The notes beneath the pieces are model-generated. The model saw only the letters and a list, made by a program, of their open reading frames with translations, ran no database searches and was not told where the DNA came from. The translations under genes were made by a program, and so were the position numbers. A stretch of 64,000 nt of DNA from Gp6-AA40 sp036802945 (GTDB taxonomy: Bacteria > Acidobacteriota > Vicinamibacteria > Vicinamibacterales > UBA2999): contig DAIRVG010000003.1 in assembly GCA_036802945.1 (NCBI GenBank), positions 1 through 64,000 on the forward strand. Reading direction: 5' to 3'. Below, piece after piece: positions 1-8,047 of this stretch. Within the stretch, counting starts at the first letter, position 1. Every line of letters begins with the position of its first letter.

Positions 1-131
1 ACGGCTCGCGGTGATTGCTTCGCATCTTTCGCCAAAACCGCCGGACAAGCGCGGGCACACCGCTTGCACCGGCGGGCGCGCTGAGCAACACCAACGCCTG
101 CACGGTGATGACACCATTATGGAGTCTGGAC

Positions 132-674
132 ATGTGGAAGCGTGATGAAGCCGTGAAACCACCGAACGGTCAGCCCTTCACACCCGCGGCGCCGACGTAT
201 CCGCCGGTGGCGGGTCAAGATTCGCAGCGGCCAAACGGGAGAGACATCGCGAACATCGGGAAATCGGTCGTCATCAAGGGCGAGCTCAATGGAAGCGAAG
301 ACCTCGCCGTCGAAGGCAACGTCGAGGGGACAATCGAGCTGCGGGACAACGTGCTGACCGTCGGGGTGAACGGACACGTCAAGGCGAAGGTGTTTGCGAA
401 ATCGGTCATCGTGCTGGGCACGGTCACCGGCGACATCACGGCTTCCGAGAGGGTCGACATCCGCGACGGGGGTTCCGTGGAGGGAGATGTCGTGTCGCCC
501 CGAGTGGCGATCGCTGAGGGTGCTCACTTTCGCGGCAGCATCGACATGCAGGGGGGCAAACGCGTCCTGGCGGGTTCGCGGGCGTCGGCTCCCGAACGAG
601 ATAAGCCGTCGCATTCATTCGGGGTGACCGGAGAAGAGCACGACCGGCCGATGGCCGCCGCGGCTACATACTAG
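132..674 (+). CDS. Bactofilin-family polymer-forming cytoskeletal protein
   Basis: Bactofilins polymerise without nucleotide into filaments that scaffold cell-envelope or morphogenetic proteins. The protein is about 180 aa. A proline-rich N-terminus (about 1-38) precedes a bactofilin beta-helix core at about 40-138 with regularly spaced Gly/Val/Asp turns (GKSVVIKGELNG, AVEGNVEGTIE, VLGTVTGDI, SVEGDVVSP), followed by a disordered C-terminal tail. The frame stays open upstream to a TTG at 15, but ATG 132 is preferred because GGAG at 121-124 lies 7 nt upstream. No partner gene is visible, as the window begins just before it. Family assignment is firm; the specific role is unknown. Confidence 0.88.
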   Translation: MWKRDEAVKPPNGQPFTPAAPTYPPVAGQDSQRPNGRDIANIGKSVVIKGELNGSEDLAVEGNVEGTIELRDNVLTVGVNGHVKAKVFAKSVIVLGTVTGDITASERVDIRDGGSVEGDVVSPRVAIAEGAHFRGSIDMQGGKRVLAGSRASAPERDKPSHSFGVTGEEHDRPMAAAATY

Positions 675-880
675 CCACCTCAACGTCGGTGCCGGCCGCG
701 CGGCGAAATCTGGCACGGTGCTAGAGTGCCGTCATGGGCCTGCATGAGAGCATGCGCCGCTTCGACGAATCCGCCCTGCGTTGCAATCCCGTTGCAACCA
801 AAGGGGCCATCGACCCCGCGCTTCCTTGCAACGCGGATTCACCGACCGTCGCTAATGTGTTGGTGAATTGAAGGTTGGTG
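675..880. other. Intergenic region, no gene seen
   Basis: About 200 bp between the bactofilin gene and tRNA-Val. A short inverted repeat (GGCAC/GTGCC) occurs near 710-730. No coding sequence is supported. Confidence 0.5.
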
Positions 881-955
881 TGGTGGACGCGGATGGGTTC
901 GAACCATCGACCCCCCGCGTGTGAAGCGGGTGCTCTACCACTGAGCCACGCGTCC
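881..955 (-). tRNA. tRNA-Val (anticodon CAC)
   Basis: On the minus strand the acceptor stem GGACGCG pairs with CGCGTCC, followed by discriminator A and an encoded CCA (881-883). The anticodon stem CCCGC/GCGGG encloses the loop TTCACAC, giving anticodon CAC (Val, GTG codons). The T-arm contains GGTTCGAACCC. All cloverleaf parts are intact. Confidence 0.95.
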
Positions 956-984
956 AGCCGAAACGTGAGTTTATCACAGCGTTT

Positions 985-1608
985 TTACGTCGTTCCGTAC
1001 AGCCGATCGCCGAAATCACCCAGGCCCGGCACGATGTACTTGTGCGGGTTCAGTTCGCGATCCACGACCGGCGTGTAAATCTCCACGTCCGGATGATGCT
1101 GCTCCACGAGCGTCACCCCTTCGGGTGCCGCAACGATGCAGATCATGCGGAGCACGCGTGCACCTGCCGCTTTGATCAGATCGATGGCGGCAACGGCGCT
1201 TCCGCCTGTCGCCAGCATCGGATCGATCATCAGCACGAAGCTGTCCTCCAGATTCCGTGGAAGCTTGGTGTAGTACTTGGACGCGATCGCCGTCGCCTCG
1301 TCACGCTGGAGCCCGATGTGTCCCACGCGCGCAGACGGAAGCAGCTCCAGCACGGCGTCGAGCATGCCGAGACCAGCGCGCAGCACCGGCACAACGACTA
1401 CGTCGCCCGCGACGACAAGTCCGTCCGCGGGACCCAGCGGCGTAGTCACCGTTGACCGCCGCGATGGAACATTCCTGAGCGCCTCCGCCGCCAGCAGAAC
1501 CGAGATGCGGTTTGCCGCCCTGCGGAATTCGGGCGCCGGCGTCGTGACGTCGCGCAGCTCCATCAAGGCGTCTTGGACCAGTGGATGGTTGACGATGTGG
1601 AGGGGCAC
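985..1608 (-). CDS. upp: Uracil phosphoribosyltransferase
   Basis: Converts uracil and PRPP to UMP in pyrimidine salvage in the cytoplasm. It is 207 aa, the usual Upp length. The N-terminus HPLVQDALMELRD, the central PVLRAGLGMLDAVLELLPSA block and the PRPP loop MIDPMLATGGSA (about 127-138) are typical, as is the C-terminal GLGDFGDRLYGT. It is transcribed toward tRNA-Val. A second phosphoribosyltransferase gene (hpt) lies 3 kb away, so this end of the window is rich in nucleobase salvage genes. Confidence 0.96.
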   Translation of the reverse strand: MPLHIVNHPLVQDALMELRDVTTPAPEFRRAANRISVLLAAEALRNVPSRRSTVTTPLGPADGLVVAGDVVVVPVLRAGLGMLDAVLELLPSARVGHIGLQRDEATAIASKYYTKLPRNLEDSFVLMIDPMLATGGSAVAAIDLIKAAGARVLRMICIVAAPEGVTLVEQHHPDVEIYTPVVDRELNPHKYIVPGLGDFGDRLYGTT

Positions 1609-1623
1609 GGCCGGCTAGTGTAT

Positions 1624-1680
1624 CGCGGACCTGAAGGTCCGCGCCGCATGACGGGGCAGCGCGGACCCTTCGGGTCCGCG
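1624..1680. repeat. Two tandem REP-like palindromes (CGCGGACC family)
   Basis: Two hairpins lie back to back between the divergent upp and amidohydrolase genes. The first, 1624-1643, has perfect 9-bp arms CGCGGACCT/AGGTCCGCG. The second, 1660-1680, has arms CGCGGACCC/GGGTCCGCG around TTC. The same arm sequence recurs inside fmt (19775-19795) and trpC (59404-59423), so this is a dispersed repeat family and not a local terminator. Confidence 0.8.
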
Positions 1681-1694
1681 AGTAAGATTCGATC

Positions 1695-3056
1695 ATGAAG
1701 AAGTGTCTCGTCGCCGTCGCTGCGATCGTGACCGCAGCGCTGGCGGTCGTCTCGGCCCAGGGCCAGCGGCAGGTATCTCTACTTGTCACCAACGGGATCG
1801 TCGTGACGATGGACGGCACCGGCCGCGTGATCAGCGGCGGCAGCGTCGCCATCGACGGCGCGAACATTGTCGCCGTCGACACGGTGGACGCGATCCGTCG
1901 GCAGTTCCGGGCCAGCGACACGATTGATGCCACTGGACAGGTGGTGATGCCCGGGTTGGTAAATACGCACACGCACGCGCCGATGGTCCTCTACCGAGGG
2001 CTCGCGGACGACCTGGCGTTGATGGACTGGCTGAACAACTACATCTTCCCCGCGGAGGCGAAGACCGTCTCGCCGGAGTTCGTCCGCGCCGGAACCAGGC
2101 TGGCCGCGCTCGAGATGATCGAGTCCGGTACGACGACCTTCGCGGACATGTATTACTTCGAGGAGGAAATCGCGAAGGAAACGAAGGCCGCCGGGCTTCG
2201 CGGCGTCCTCGGTGAAACGGTGATCCAGTTCCCCGTTGCCGATGCAAAAACGCCAGCCGACGCGCTCGCCCGCGCGGAGACGTTCATCAAGACCTTCAGG
2301 AACGACCCGTTGATTACGCCAGCCGTCGCGCCGCATGCGATCTACACGAACGACGGACAGACGCTCAAGGCGGCGCGGGATCTCTCGAGGAAATACAGCG
2401 TGCCGACCCTGATTCACGTTGCGGAAACCCGGGCCGAGGCCGATACCGCAAAGGAGCGGGGGTCGCCGTCGGTTGTCGCGTACCTCGACAGCCTGGGGTT
2501 TCTGGGACCGGGCGTCGTCGCGGCTCACGCTATCTGGGTGAATGACGCGGATATCGCGATCCTCAAGTCGCGCGGTGTCGGCGTCTCACACAACCCCGAG
2601 AGCAACATGAAGCTGGCGAGTGGGGTGGCGCCGGTTCTGGGCTATCTGGCGGCCGATGTCCCCATCGGGATCGGCACTGACGGCGCTGCGAGCAACAACG
2701 ATCTGGACATGTTCGAGGCGATGCGGGTGGCGTCGTTGCTGCAGAAGGTGACCAGCAACAGTCCGACCGCGGTGAGCGCGAAGACCGCCCTTCAGATGGC
2801 GACGACCGGCGGCGCGAGGGCGCTTGGCATGGAGCGGCAAATCGGGTCGCTCGAGCAGGGCAAACGCGCCGACGTCATCATCGTCGGCATGAGCGCCGCG
2901 CGACAGACGCCGATGTACGACCCGATTTCTCATCTCGTCTATGTCACCCGCGGCGACGACGTGCAGACGACGATCGTCAACGGCAAGGTCCTGATGCGAA
3001 ACAGGAAAGTGGTGACGCTGGATCGGGCAGCGGTACTGAAAGACGCGAGGATGTGG
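1695..3056 (+). CDS. Exported amidohydrolase of the SAH/MTA deaminase (AtzA/TrzN) family, 3' end in gap
   Basis: Predicted metal-dependent deaminase or hydrolase acting on adenosine-type or related heterocycles. About 454 residues are visible before the N-run, so only a short C-terminus is missing. A signal peptide occupies about 1-22 (hydrophobic core, cut after VSAQG). Metal ligands are visible in PGLVNTHTHAPM (about 86-97), the HVAETRAEAD helix, the AHAIWV strand and GIGTDGAASNNDLDMFEAM. The pattern NPESNMKLASGVAPV is characteristic of SAH deaminase-like enzymes. Most biochemically known members are cytoplasmic, so the export signal is notable. The substrate cannot be assigned from sequence alone. 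Confidence 0.85.
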
Positions 3057-3156
3057 NNNNNNNNNNNNNNNNNNNNNNNNNNNNNNNNNNNNNNNNNNNN
3101 NNNNNNNNNNNNNNNNNNNNNNNNNNNNNNNNNNNNNNNNNNNNNNNNNNNNNNNN
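3057..3156. other. Assembly gap (100 N)
   Basis: A run of exactly 100 N, so true length is unknown. It removes the 3' ends of the amidohydrolase (left) and the cytochrome P450 (right). The flanks do not overlap, unlike the gaps at 7872 and 38017. Confidence 0.98.
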
Positions 3157-4473
3157 CATCCCGTGCTTCGGCCGCAGCGTGATCGCGGCATGCGGGACGA
3201 CCGGGTGATTGGGCACCAGCTCAAACCGCCATTGCTGCGCGATGGTGGCCACCAGCAGCACCAGCTCCATCCACGCGAACGACTCGCCGATGCACTGACG
3301 CGGACCGCCGCCGAACGGGAAGTACGCGAAGCGCGGCAACCGCGCCTTGAACTCGGGTGTCCATCGATCGGGATCAAAGTGCTCCGGGTCGGCGTAGTGC
3401 CGCGCATCGCGGTGCACGATCCATTGGCTCATTACGATGATGGAGCGAGGTGGCACGTAGTAGCCGTTGATGCTGTACTCGTTGACGGCGCGGCGCCCGA
3501 CGAGCCAGGCCGGAGGATACAGGCGCATCGACTCGGTGACGACGCGGGTCGTATAAGGAAGCCTCTCGACGTCGGCGACCGTCGGCAGACGCCCGGACAG
3601 CATTGCGGCAATCTCGTTGTGGAGACGACGTTCGACGTCGGGCGCCTGACTGAGGAGGTACCACGTCCACGTCAGGGCGTTTGCCGTGGTCTCGTGGCCC
3701 GCCAGAAAGATCGTCATCGCCTCGTCGCGGACCTGGCGGTCAGTCATCCCCCGCCCTTTGTCCTCGTCGTCCTGCGCGAGCAGGAGCGTCGAGAGCAGGT
3801 CGCCCCGGTCGGCGCCGCTGGCGCGCCGCTCGCGAATAATCCCGTAGATGATTCTGTCGAGCCGCTCGCGTGCATGGCGGCCGCGCCGCAGGTGGGGGAT
3901 TGGCAGCCGTTCTAGCGCTTCGCCGAACGGCAGCATCGTCGTCCAGAACGACCGCATCAAGCCGGTCATCGCGTCGCCGATCTCGCGTGCCTGGGCCTCG
4001 ACATCGGCGTCGAACAGCGTCTTGCCGACGATGAGCAACGTGAGGCGCGACATTTCGCTGGCGACGTCGAGCGTTGCGCCGTTGGTCCATCCGCTCCGTA
4101 CGCGATTCGCGTACTCCACCATCGTTGCGGCGTAGACCGCGATTCGCTCGCGATGAAACGCGGGCTGGATCAGCCGCCGCTGACGGAGATGGAAGGCATC
4201 CTCGCTGGTCAGCAGCCCTTCGCCGAGGACCCGTTTGGTGCGCTCCAGCCCGCGGCTCTTATGAAAGTTTTGATTGTGCGTGACGAGCACGTCCCTGATC
4301 ACCGCCGGATCGCTCGCGATGAAGAGATGCTCGCCGCCCATCCGTAGATACGCGAGGTCGCCGTACGTGCGGGCCAGCTGGGTGAAGAATTCGAGCGGAT
4401 TACGGCCAGGCCGGTAGGTCAGCGTGCTGAGAAGCGACAGCTTCGGGCCTGGAGGAAAGCGGGGCGTGTTCAG
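3157..4473 (-). CDS. Cytochrome P450, C-terminus in gap
   Basis: Heme monooxygenase. Visible landmarks are the I-helix AGHETTANALTW, the K-helix ESMRLYPP, the meander DPEHFDPDRW, and the heme loop FPFGGGPRQCIGES with the ligand Cys. The last few dozen residues fall in the N-run. The first in-frame ATG is at 4341, but the frame continues upstream with clear P450 N-terminal sequence (PPGPKLSLLSTLTYRPGRNP...FFTQLARTYGDLAYLRM), so the true start lies near 4473. The only plausible start there is a CTG (4471-4473) overlapping the hpt stop codon. Absence of an N-terminal membrane helix suggests a soluble enzyme. Substrate unknown. Confidence 0.88.
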
Positions 4474-4976
4474 TCTCCGATCACCGCGATGTAGGGCAGA
4501 TTGCGGTACTTCCCCGCGTGGTCCAGCCCGTAACCGACGACGAACTTGTCCTCGATCGTAAAACCGATATATTCGACCTTCACGTCAATCTTGCGCCGCG
4601 ACGGCTTGCTCAACAGGCACGCCGTCCGCAGCGTGCGCGGCGACCGGGCGCGCAGGATGTCCTGGAGGTAGGTGAGTGTGAGCCCGGTATCGACGATGTC
4701 TTCGACGATGACGACGTCGCGTCCTTCGATGCCGGTGTCGAGATCCTTCAGGACCTGCACCTGGCCGGATGATTTCGTGCTCGTGCCGTAGCTCGAGACC
4801 GCCATGAAATCGAGCGTGGCCTCTCCAGGAAGATGGCGCGCGAGATCGGCGAGGAAGACGAACGCGCCTTTCAGCACGCAGACCAGGTGGACTCCGTCCG
4901 GATGATCGCGACGGATCTCCTGCGCCAACTCCCGCACGCGCTGCTGAATGTCGTCTGCCGAAATGAGGACGTTCAT
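4470..4976 (-). CDS. hpt: Hypoxanthine phosphoribosyltransferase
   Basis: Salvages hypoxanthine/guanine with PRPP to IMP/GMP. It is 168 aa, typical length. The PRPP loop VVIVEDIVDTGLTL (about 87-100), the SSYGTSTKSSGQV flexible loop and the C-terminal DKFVVGYGLDHAGKYRNLPYI purine-site motif are all present. Its stop codon overlaps the inferred start of the P450 gene, suggesting co-transcription. It is divergent from the rpiB-like/deoC pair, with only about 30 bp between start codons. Confidence 0.95.
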   Translation of the reverse strand: MNVLISADDIQQRVRELAQEIRRDHPDGVHLVCVLKGAFVFLADLARHLPGEATLDFMAVSSYGTSTKSSGQVQVLKDLDTGIEGRDVVIVEDIVDTGLTLTYLQDILRARSPRTLRTACLLSKPSRRKIDVKVEYIGFTIEDKFVVGYGLDHAGKYRNLPYIAVIGD

Positions 4977-5008
4977 CGCGAAGTACCGTACTATAAGCGT
5001 CGTTTCTG

Positions 5009-5644
5009 ATGAAACGCTTTCAGATGATCACCGAAGCGGACGCGCGCGTGCTCGAATATGGCAGCACTGTCATGCTCGTGGCGGGCGGGCACGTGACGCC
5101 GCTTGCGGCCGACACGCTCAAGGCCAGGCGGATTGCCCTGGTCCGCGAAGGAACTGATGTCGACGCCGCGATGCTTGCGCCGCGGTCCGACATTCACACG
5201 GTCGTCATCGCCGGCGACCACACCTCCCTGAAACTGAAGGACGCCATCATCGCGCACCTGAGAGGACGCGGTCTCGCGGTCCATGACCTCGGCACCAACA
5301 CCAGCGAGCCGGTCGACTATCCCGATACCGCGGGCGCCGTTGCCCGGCAGGTGGCATGCGGCGAGGCGGATGCCGGCATCGCGATCGACGGCGCCGGGCT
5401 CGGCTCGACGATTGCCGCCAACAAGCTTCACGGGGTGCGGGCCGCCAATTGCACCGATCGCACACTGGCGCGCTACGCACGCGAGCACAACGGCGCCAAT
5501 GTGCTGGCCCTTGGAGCCACGCTCGTGACCACGCCTGACGCGCTGGAGATCGTCGACACGTTCCTCGCGACACCGATGCGTGAAGCGCGTTATATCCGGC
5601 GGCTCGCGAAGGTGCGCGAACTCGAGCGCCGCCCCCAGAGCTGA
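5009..5644 (+). CDS. RpiB/LacAB-family sugar-phosphate isomerase-like protein with an N-terminal EutT-like domain
   Basis: 211 aa, longer than the usual ~150-aa RpiB. Residues 1-50 (ITEADARVLEYGSTV..., VTPLAADTLKARRI) resemble the N-terminal segment of EutT-type microcompartment proteins. Residues about 60-195 are RpiB-like: AGDHTSLKLKDAI, DLGTNTSEPVDYPDTA, GAGLGSTIAANKLHGVRAA. The catalytic Cys of standard RpiB (CGTG motif) is replaced here by Asp in IDGAG, so ordinary ribose-5-phosphate isomerase activity is doubtful. It overlaps deoC (TGATG). This pairing is the signature of sugar-phosphate-utilising (SPU) microcompartment loci, but no shell gene is in view. Confidence 0.8.
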   Translation: MKRFQMITEADARVLEYGSTVMLVAGGHVTPLAADTLKARRIALVREGTDVDAAMLAPRSDIHTVVIAGDHTSLKLKDAIIAHLRGRGLAVHDLGTNTSEPVDYPDTAGAVARQVACGEADAGIAIDGAGLGSTIAANKLHGVRAANCTDRTLARYAREHNGANVLALGATLVTTPDALEIVDTFLATPMREARYIRRLAKVRELERRPQS

Positions 5645-6519
5645 TGCAGCCGCTCGACGTTCAACGCCTCATCCAGATCATCGTCGAGGAGCTCGCCGCT
5701 ACCGCGGCCTCGCCGGTTCCCACGCGATGCGCGTGCCATTCGCTCCTCTACGAGTGCTGTCCGGACCGCCTGCGTGGCGTACTGGACGCCGGTGCCACGC
5801 GGCTCGGCCTGCACGCGACGGGCGGCGCCCCTGGCGGGGTTGCCTCGATGATCGATCACACGCTCCTCAAGCCTGATGCGACGCGCAAGGACATCGACGC
5901 GTTGTGCCGTGAAGCCGCCGAATACAAGTTTGCCAGCGTGTGCGTGAATCCCACATGGGTGGCGCTCTGCGCGACGCTGCTGCGGGGCAGTGGTGTCAAG
6001 GTCTGCTCAGTAGTCGGCTTTCCGCTCGGCGCGACGACGGCCGACACGAAGCATTTCGAGACGCGGCGAGCGATTTTCGACGGGGCGTGCGAGATCGACA
6101 TGGTCATCAACGTCGGTGCGTTGAAATCGGGTGACCTCCGCCTCGTCGAGCGTGACATCGAGTCGGTGACGGTGCCGTGCCGCGAATCGAGCGCGCTCAG
6201 CAAAGTGATCATCGAGGCGGCCCTGCTCACCGATGATGAGAAGGTGACCGCCTGTACGCTGGCGAAGGCGGCTGGCGCGGACTACGTCAAGACGTCGACA
6301 GGTTTTGGTCCCGGTGGCGCGACCGCGGCCGATGTCATGCTCATGCGGCGCGTGGTGGGCGAGGAGATGGGTGTGAAGGCGGCCGGTGGGGTTCGCGACC
6401 TCGAAGGGCTGAAGATGATGGTGGCGGCCGGCGCGACCCGTGTCGGCGCAAGCGCCGGCGTGCGGATCGTGCAGGAGTCGGAAGGGAAGCAGCCGACGGC
6501 CACCGCGAAGGGATATTAG
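5644..6519 (+). CDS. deoC: Deoxyribose-phosphate aldolase with an N-terminal extension resembling an encapsulation peptide
   Basis: Cleaves 2-deoxyribose-5-phosphate to glyceraldehyde-3-phosphate and acetaldehyde. The aldolase core starts at about residue 70 (SMIDHTLLKPDAT) and contains VVGFPLGA, the DMVINVGALKSGD strand, the Schiff-base Lys in YVKTSTGFGPGGAT, and KAAGGVRD. The extra ~70 residues begin with an amphipathic helix (DVQRLIQIIVEELAA), then a Pro-containing linker and a Cys-rich stretch (CACHSLLYECCPDR). Such short helices target cargo enzymes to bacterial microcompartments. It is translationally coupled to the rpiB-like gene. Activity is confident; targeting is inference. Confidence 0.92.
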   Translation: MQPLDVQRLIQIIVEELAATAASPVPTRCACHSLLYECCPDRLRGVLDAGATRLGLHATGGAPGGVASMIDHTLLKPDATRKDIDALCREAAEYKFASVCVNPTWVALCATLLRGSGVKVCSVVGFPLGATTADTKHFETRRAIFDGACEIDMVINVGALKSGDLRLVERDIESVTVPCRESSALSKVIIEAALLTDDEKVTACTLAKAAGADYVKTSTGFGPGGATAADVMLMRRVVGEEMGVKAAGGVRDLEGLKMMVAAGATRVGASAGVRIVQESEGKQPTATAKGY

Positions 6520-6532
6520 GCTCGGAGGATAC

Positions 6533-6814
6533 ATGGCAAGTTTGAGTCAGGACCAGTTACGACGGCTCGCACGGTTGGGCGCGACGGCGCGCCTCGAGCA
6601 GCTGCGCCAGGAAGAGGCGGCCATTCGCGCCGAGTTTCCGGATCTGTTCGGCCGCCGCCGGAAAGGGGCGGCGGGTGCTGCGGGCACCGGGCAGGCTGGC
6701 GGTGGTGCAGCACGGCGCCGCCGCGCCGCTATGTCGGCCGCTGGACGCAAGGCGGTGTCGGAGCGGATGCGGAAGTACTGGGCGGAGCGCCGGAAGGCGA
6801 AAGCGGCCAAGTAG
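6533..6814 (+). CDS. Small basic protein, unknown function
   Basis: 93 aa from ATG 6533, which has GGAGG at 6524-6528; an upstream in-frame start would run into deoC and is less likely. An N-terminal helix (LSQDQLRRLARLGATARLEQLRQEEAAIRAEFPDLF) is followed by a Gly/Ala linker and a strongly basic tail (GRKAVSERMRKYWAERRKAKAAK). Charge pattern suggests nucleic-acid binding, but no named domain is recognised. It lies 13 bp after deoC and is probably in the same transcript. Confidence 0.6.
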   Translation: MASLSQDQLRRLARLGATARLEQLRQEEAAIRAEFPDLFGRRRKGAAGAAGTGQAGGGAARRRRAAMSAAGRKAVSERMRKYWAERRKAKAAK

Positions 6815-7518
6815 TGCCGCGGTGTGCGGCGGCAATGGCTGTGGCCATCGCTGCCCTTCTGATGTCTACGCCGGCGGCCGCCCAGTTGTCGCCGCCGTCC
6901 ACGCCAGGCCCTTACGTCATCGACATTCGTGCGCCGATGTCTGGCCTTCCATCAACCAGCGGGTTTCATCCTGTACTTCCGGCAAACACGCTTGTGCCGA
7001 AGCGCGGCTTCGGCCTCGGGGTCGGCGGCCATGTCTACGTGGTCAGTCTCGGGGTCTCGCGCGTGGGTCTCGGAGTCGACGTTCTGCGTGTCCGCGGCAC
7101 CGCCGTCACGCCCGCGACACCGTCGACGTCCCCCGCGAACACCGGCCCGCCCGCATCCAGCGATGCACTGAGCACGGCCGGCCAGATCGACGTCGCGATG
7201 ACGATGACCGCCGTCGCGCCGCAACTGTCGTTCAATTTCGGAACGCGCGAGGGATGGAGCTATCTGAGCGGTGGCTACGGCGCCGCACAGATGCGTACCG
7301 AGGCGCAGGGAGAACAGGAGGGTCCACTCGGCGGCCCAACGACGCTGGTTCGAGATGATGGCCGAAGCGCGTCGATCAATTACGGCGGTGGGGCGCGATG
7401 GTTCATCCGTGACCGCGTGGCCGTCGGATTCGATCTCCGATTCCACCGGATCGCGGCTGTCGGGACTCGGCCCGTGGCAAAGCTCGTGGTGGCGTCGGTT
7501 GGACTGTCGGTGAGGTGA
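6814..7518 (+). CDS. Secreted or outer-membrane beta-rich protein, unknown
   Basis: 234 aa from a GTG overlapping the preceding stop (TAGTG); ATG 6835 is an alternative start. A signal peptide ends at about residue 24 (TPAAAQ). The mature part alternates hydrophobic and polar residues with Gly turns (FGLGVGGHVYVVSLGVSRVGLGVDVL, LSFNFGTREGWSYLSGGYG, RVAVGFDLRFHRIA, AKLVVASVGLSVR), fitting a small beta-barrel. No family recognised. Confidence 0.6.
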   Translation: MPRCAAAMAVAIAALLMSTPAAAQLSPPSTPGPYVIDIRAPMSGLPSTSGFHPVLPANTLVPKRGFGLGVGGHVYVVSLGVSRVGLGVDVLRVRGTAVTPATPSTSPANTGPPASSDALSTAGQIDVAMTMTAVAPQLSFNFGTREGWSYLSGGYGAAQMRTEAQGEQEGPLGGPTTLVRDDGRSASINYGGGARWFIRDRVAVGFDLRFHRIAAVGTRPVAKLVVASVGLSVR

Positions 7519-7709
7519 CGCCCAGCTTTCGCCGAGGCGTCAACTCCCAACGAAGGAGTGCGCCTTGGGCCTTGGGCATTGGGCATTGAGCCGTGACGCG
7601 CGCGAAATGGCGCTCGGAGGCGAGTCCGCCTTCGCGGCTTCGCCGCTTCGGCGAGACAGCCTTCGTGTGGTTGGTTGACCTGGCCGTAGCTCGCGTAGCG
7701 AGCGAAGGC
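7519..7709. repeat. Intergenic low-complexity and palindromic repeats
   Basis: Contains short tandem units GCCTTGGGC/ATTGGGC near 7562-7590, then two GC-rich imperfect palindromes: the CCGCCTTCGCGGCTTCGCCG region (about 7625-7655) and the TAGCTCGCGTAGCGAGCGA region (about 7686-7706). These sit immediately outside the left copy of the tRNA-Gly duplication. No gene is supported. Confidence 0.6.
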
Positions 7710-7754
7710 TGGAGCGGGAGACGGGGATTGAACCCGCGACATCAAGCTTGGGAA
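7710..7754. repeat. Distal attachment-site copy (tRNA-Gly 3' fragment)
   Basis: Identical to 10145-10189 except one C-to-T change in the T-loop (GATCGAA to GATTGAA). It covers CCA, acceptor 3' strand, T-arm and anticodon arm up to the anticodon, then diverges. It cannot fold as a tRNA. Confidence 0.85.
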
Positions 7755-7871
7755 TCCGGACCGAACGCCAGAGTGACGCGAAAACAGGCCGAAAGATTCA
7801 CAATTCATCGAGGCGATCTGCGTGATAACTTGGCTGCCGTTGGGTGCCGAATGACCCACTTCTGATAGGAG

Positions 7872-7971
7872 NNNNNNNNNNNNNNNNNNNNNNNNNNNNN
7901 NNNNNNNNNNNNNNNNNNNNNNNNNNNNNNNNNNNNNNNNNNNNNNNNNNNNNNNNNNNNNNNNNNNNNNN
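7872..7971. other. Assembly gap (100 N), probably false
   Basis: The 55 bp before the gap (7817-7871) are repeated exactly after it (7972-8026). This is the expected picture when two contigs overlapping by one k-mer were joined with an arbitrary N-run, so no sequence is probably missing. Confidence 0.9.
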
Positions 7972-8047
7972 TCTGCGTGATAACTTGGCTGCCGTTGGGT
8001 GCCGAATGACCCACTTCTGATAGGAGTTGAGCAGGAGGAGCGTGACC

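Noticed and set aside
710..735. Sigma-54 promoter candidate (TGGCAC...)
   Set aside because: The -24-like TGGCAC is present but the -12 TTGC element is not at the required spacing.
7593..7865. Apparent 90-codon protein across the tRNA-Gly fragment
   Set aside because: Its sequence (RRGLNPRHQ) is a translation of tRNA-derived DNA and runs into the gap duplication; not a gene.
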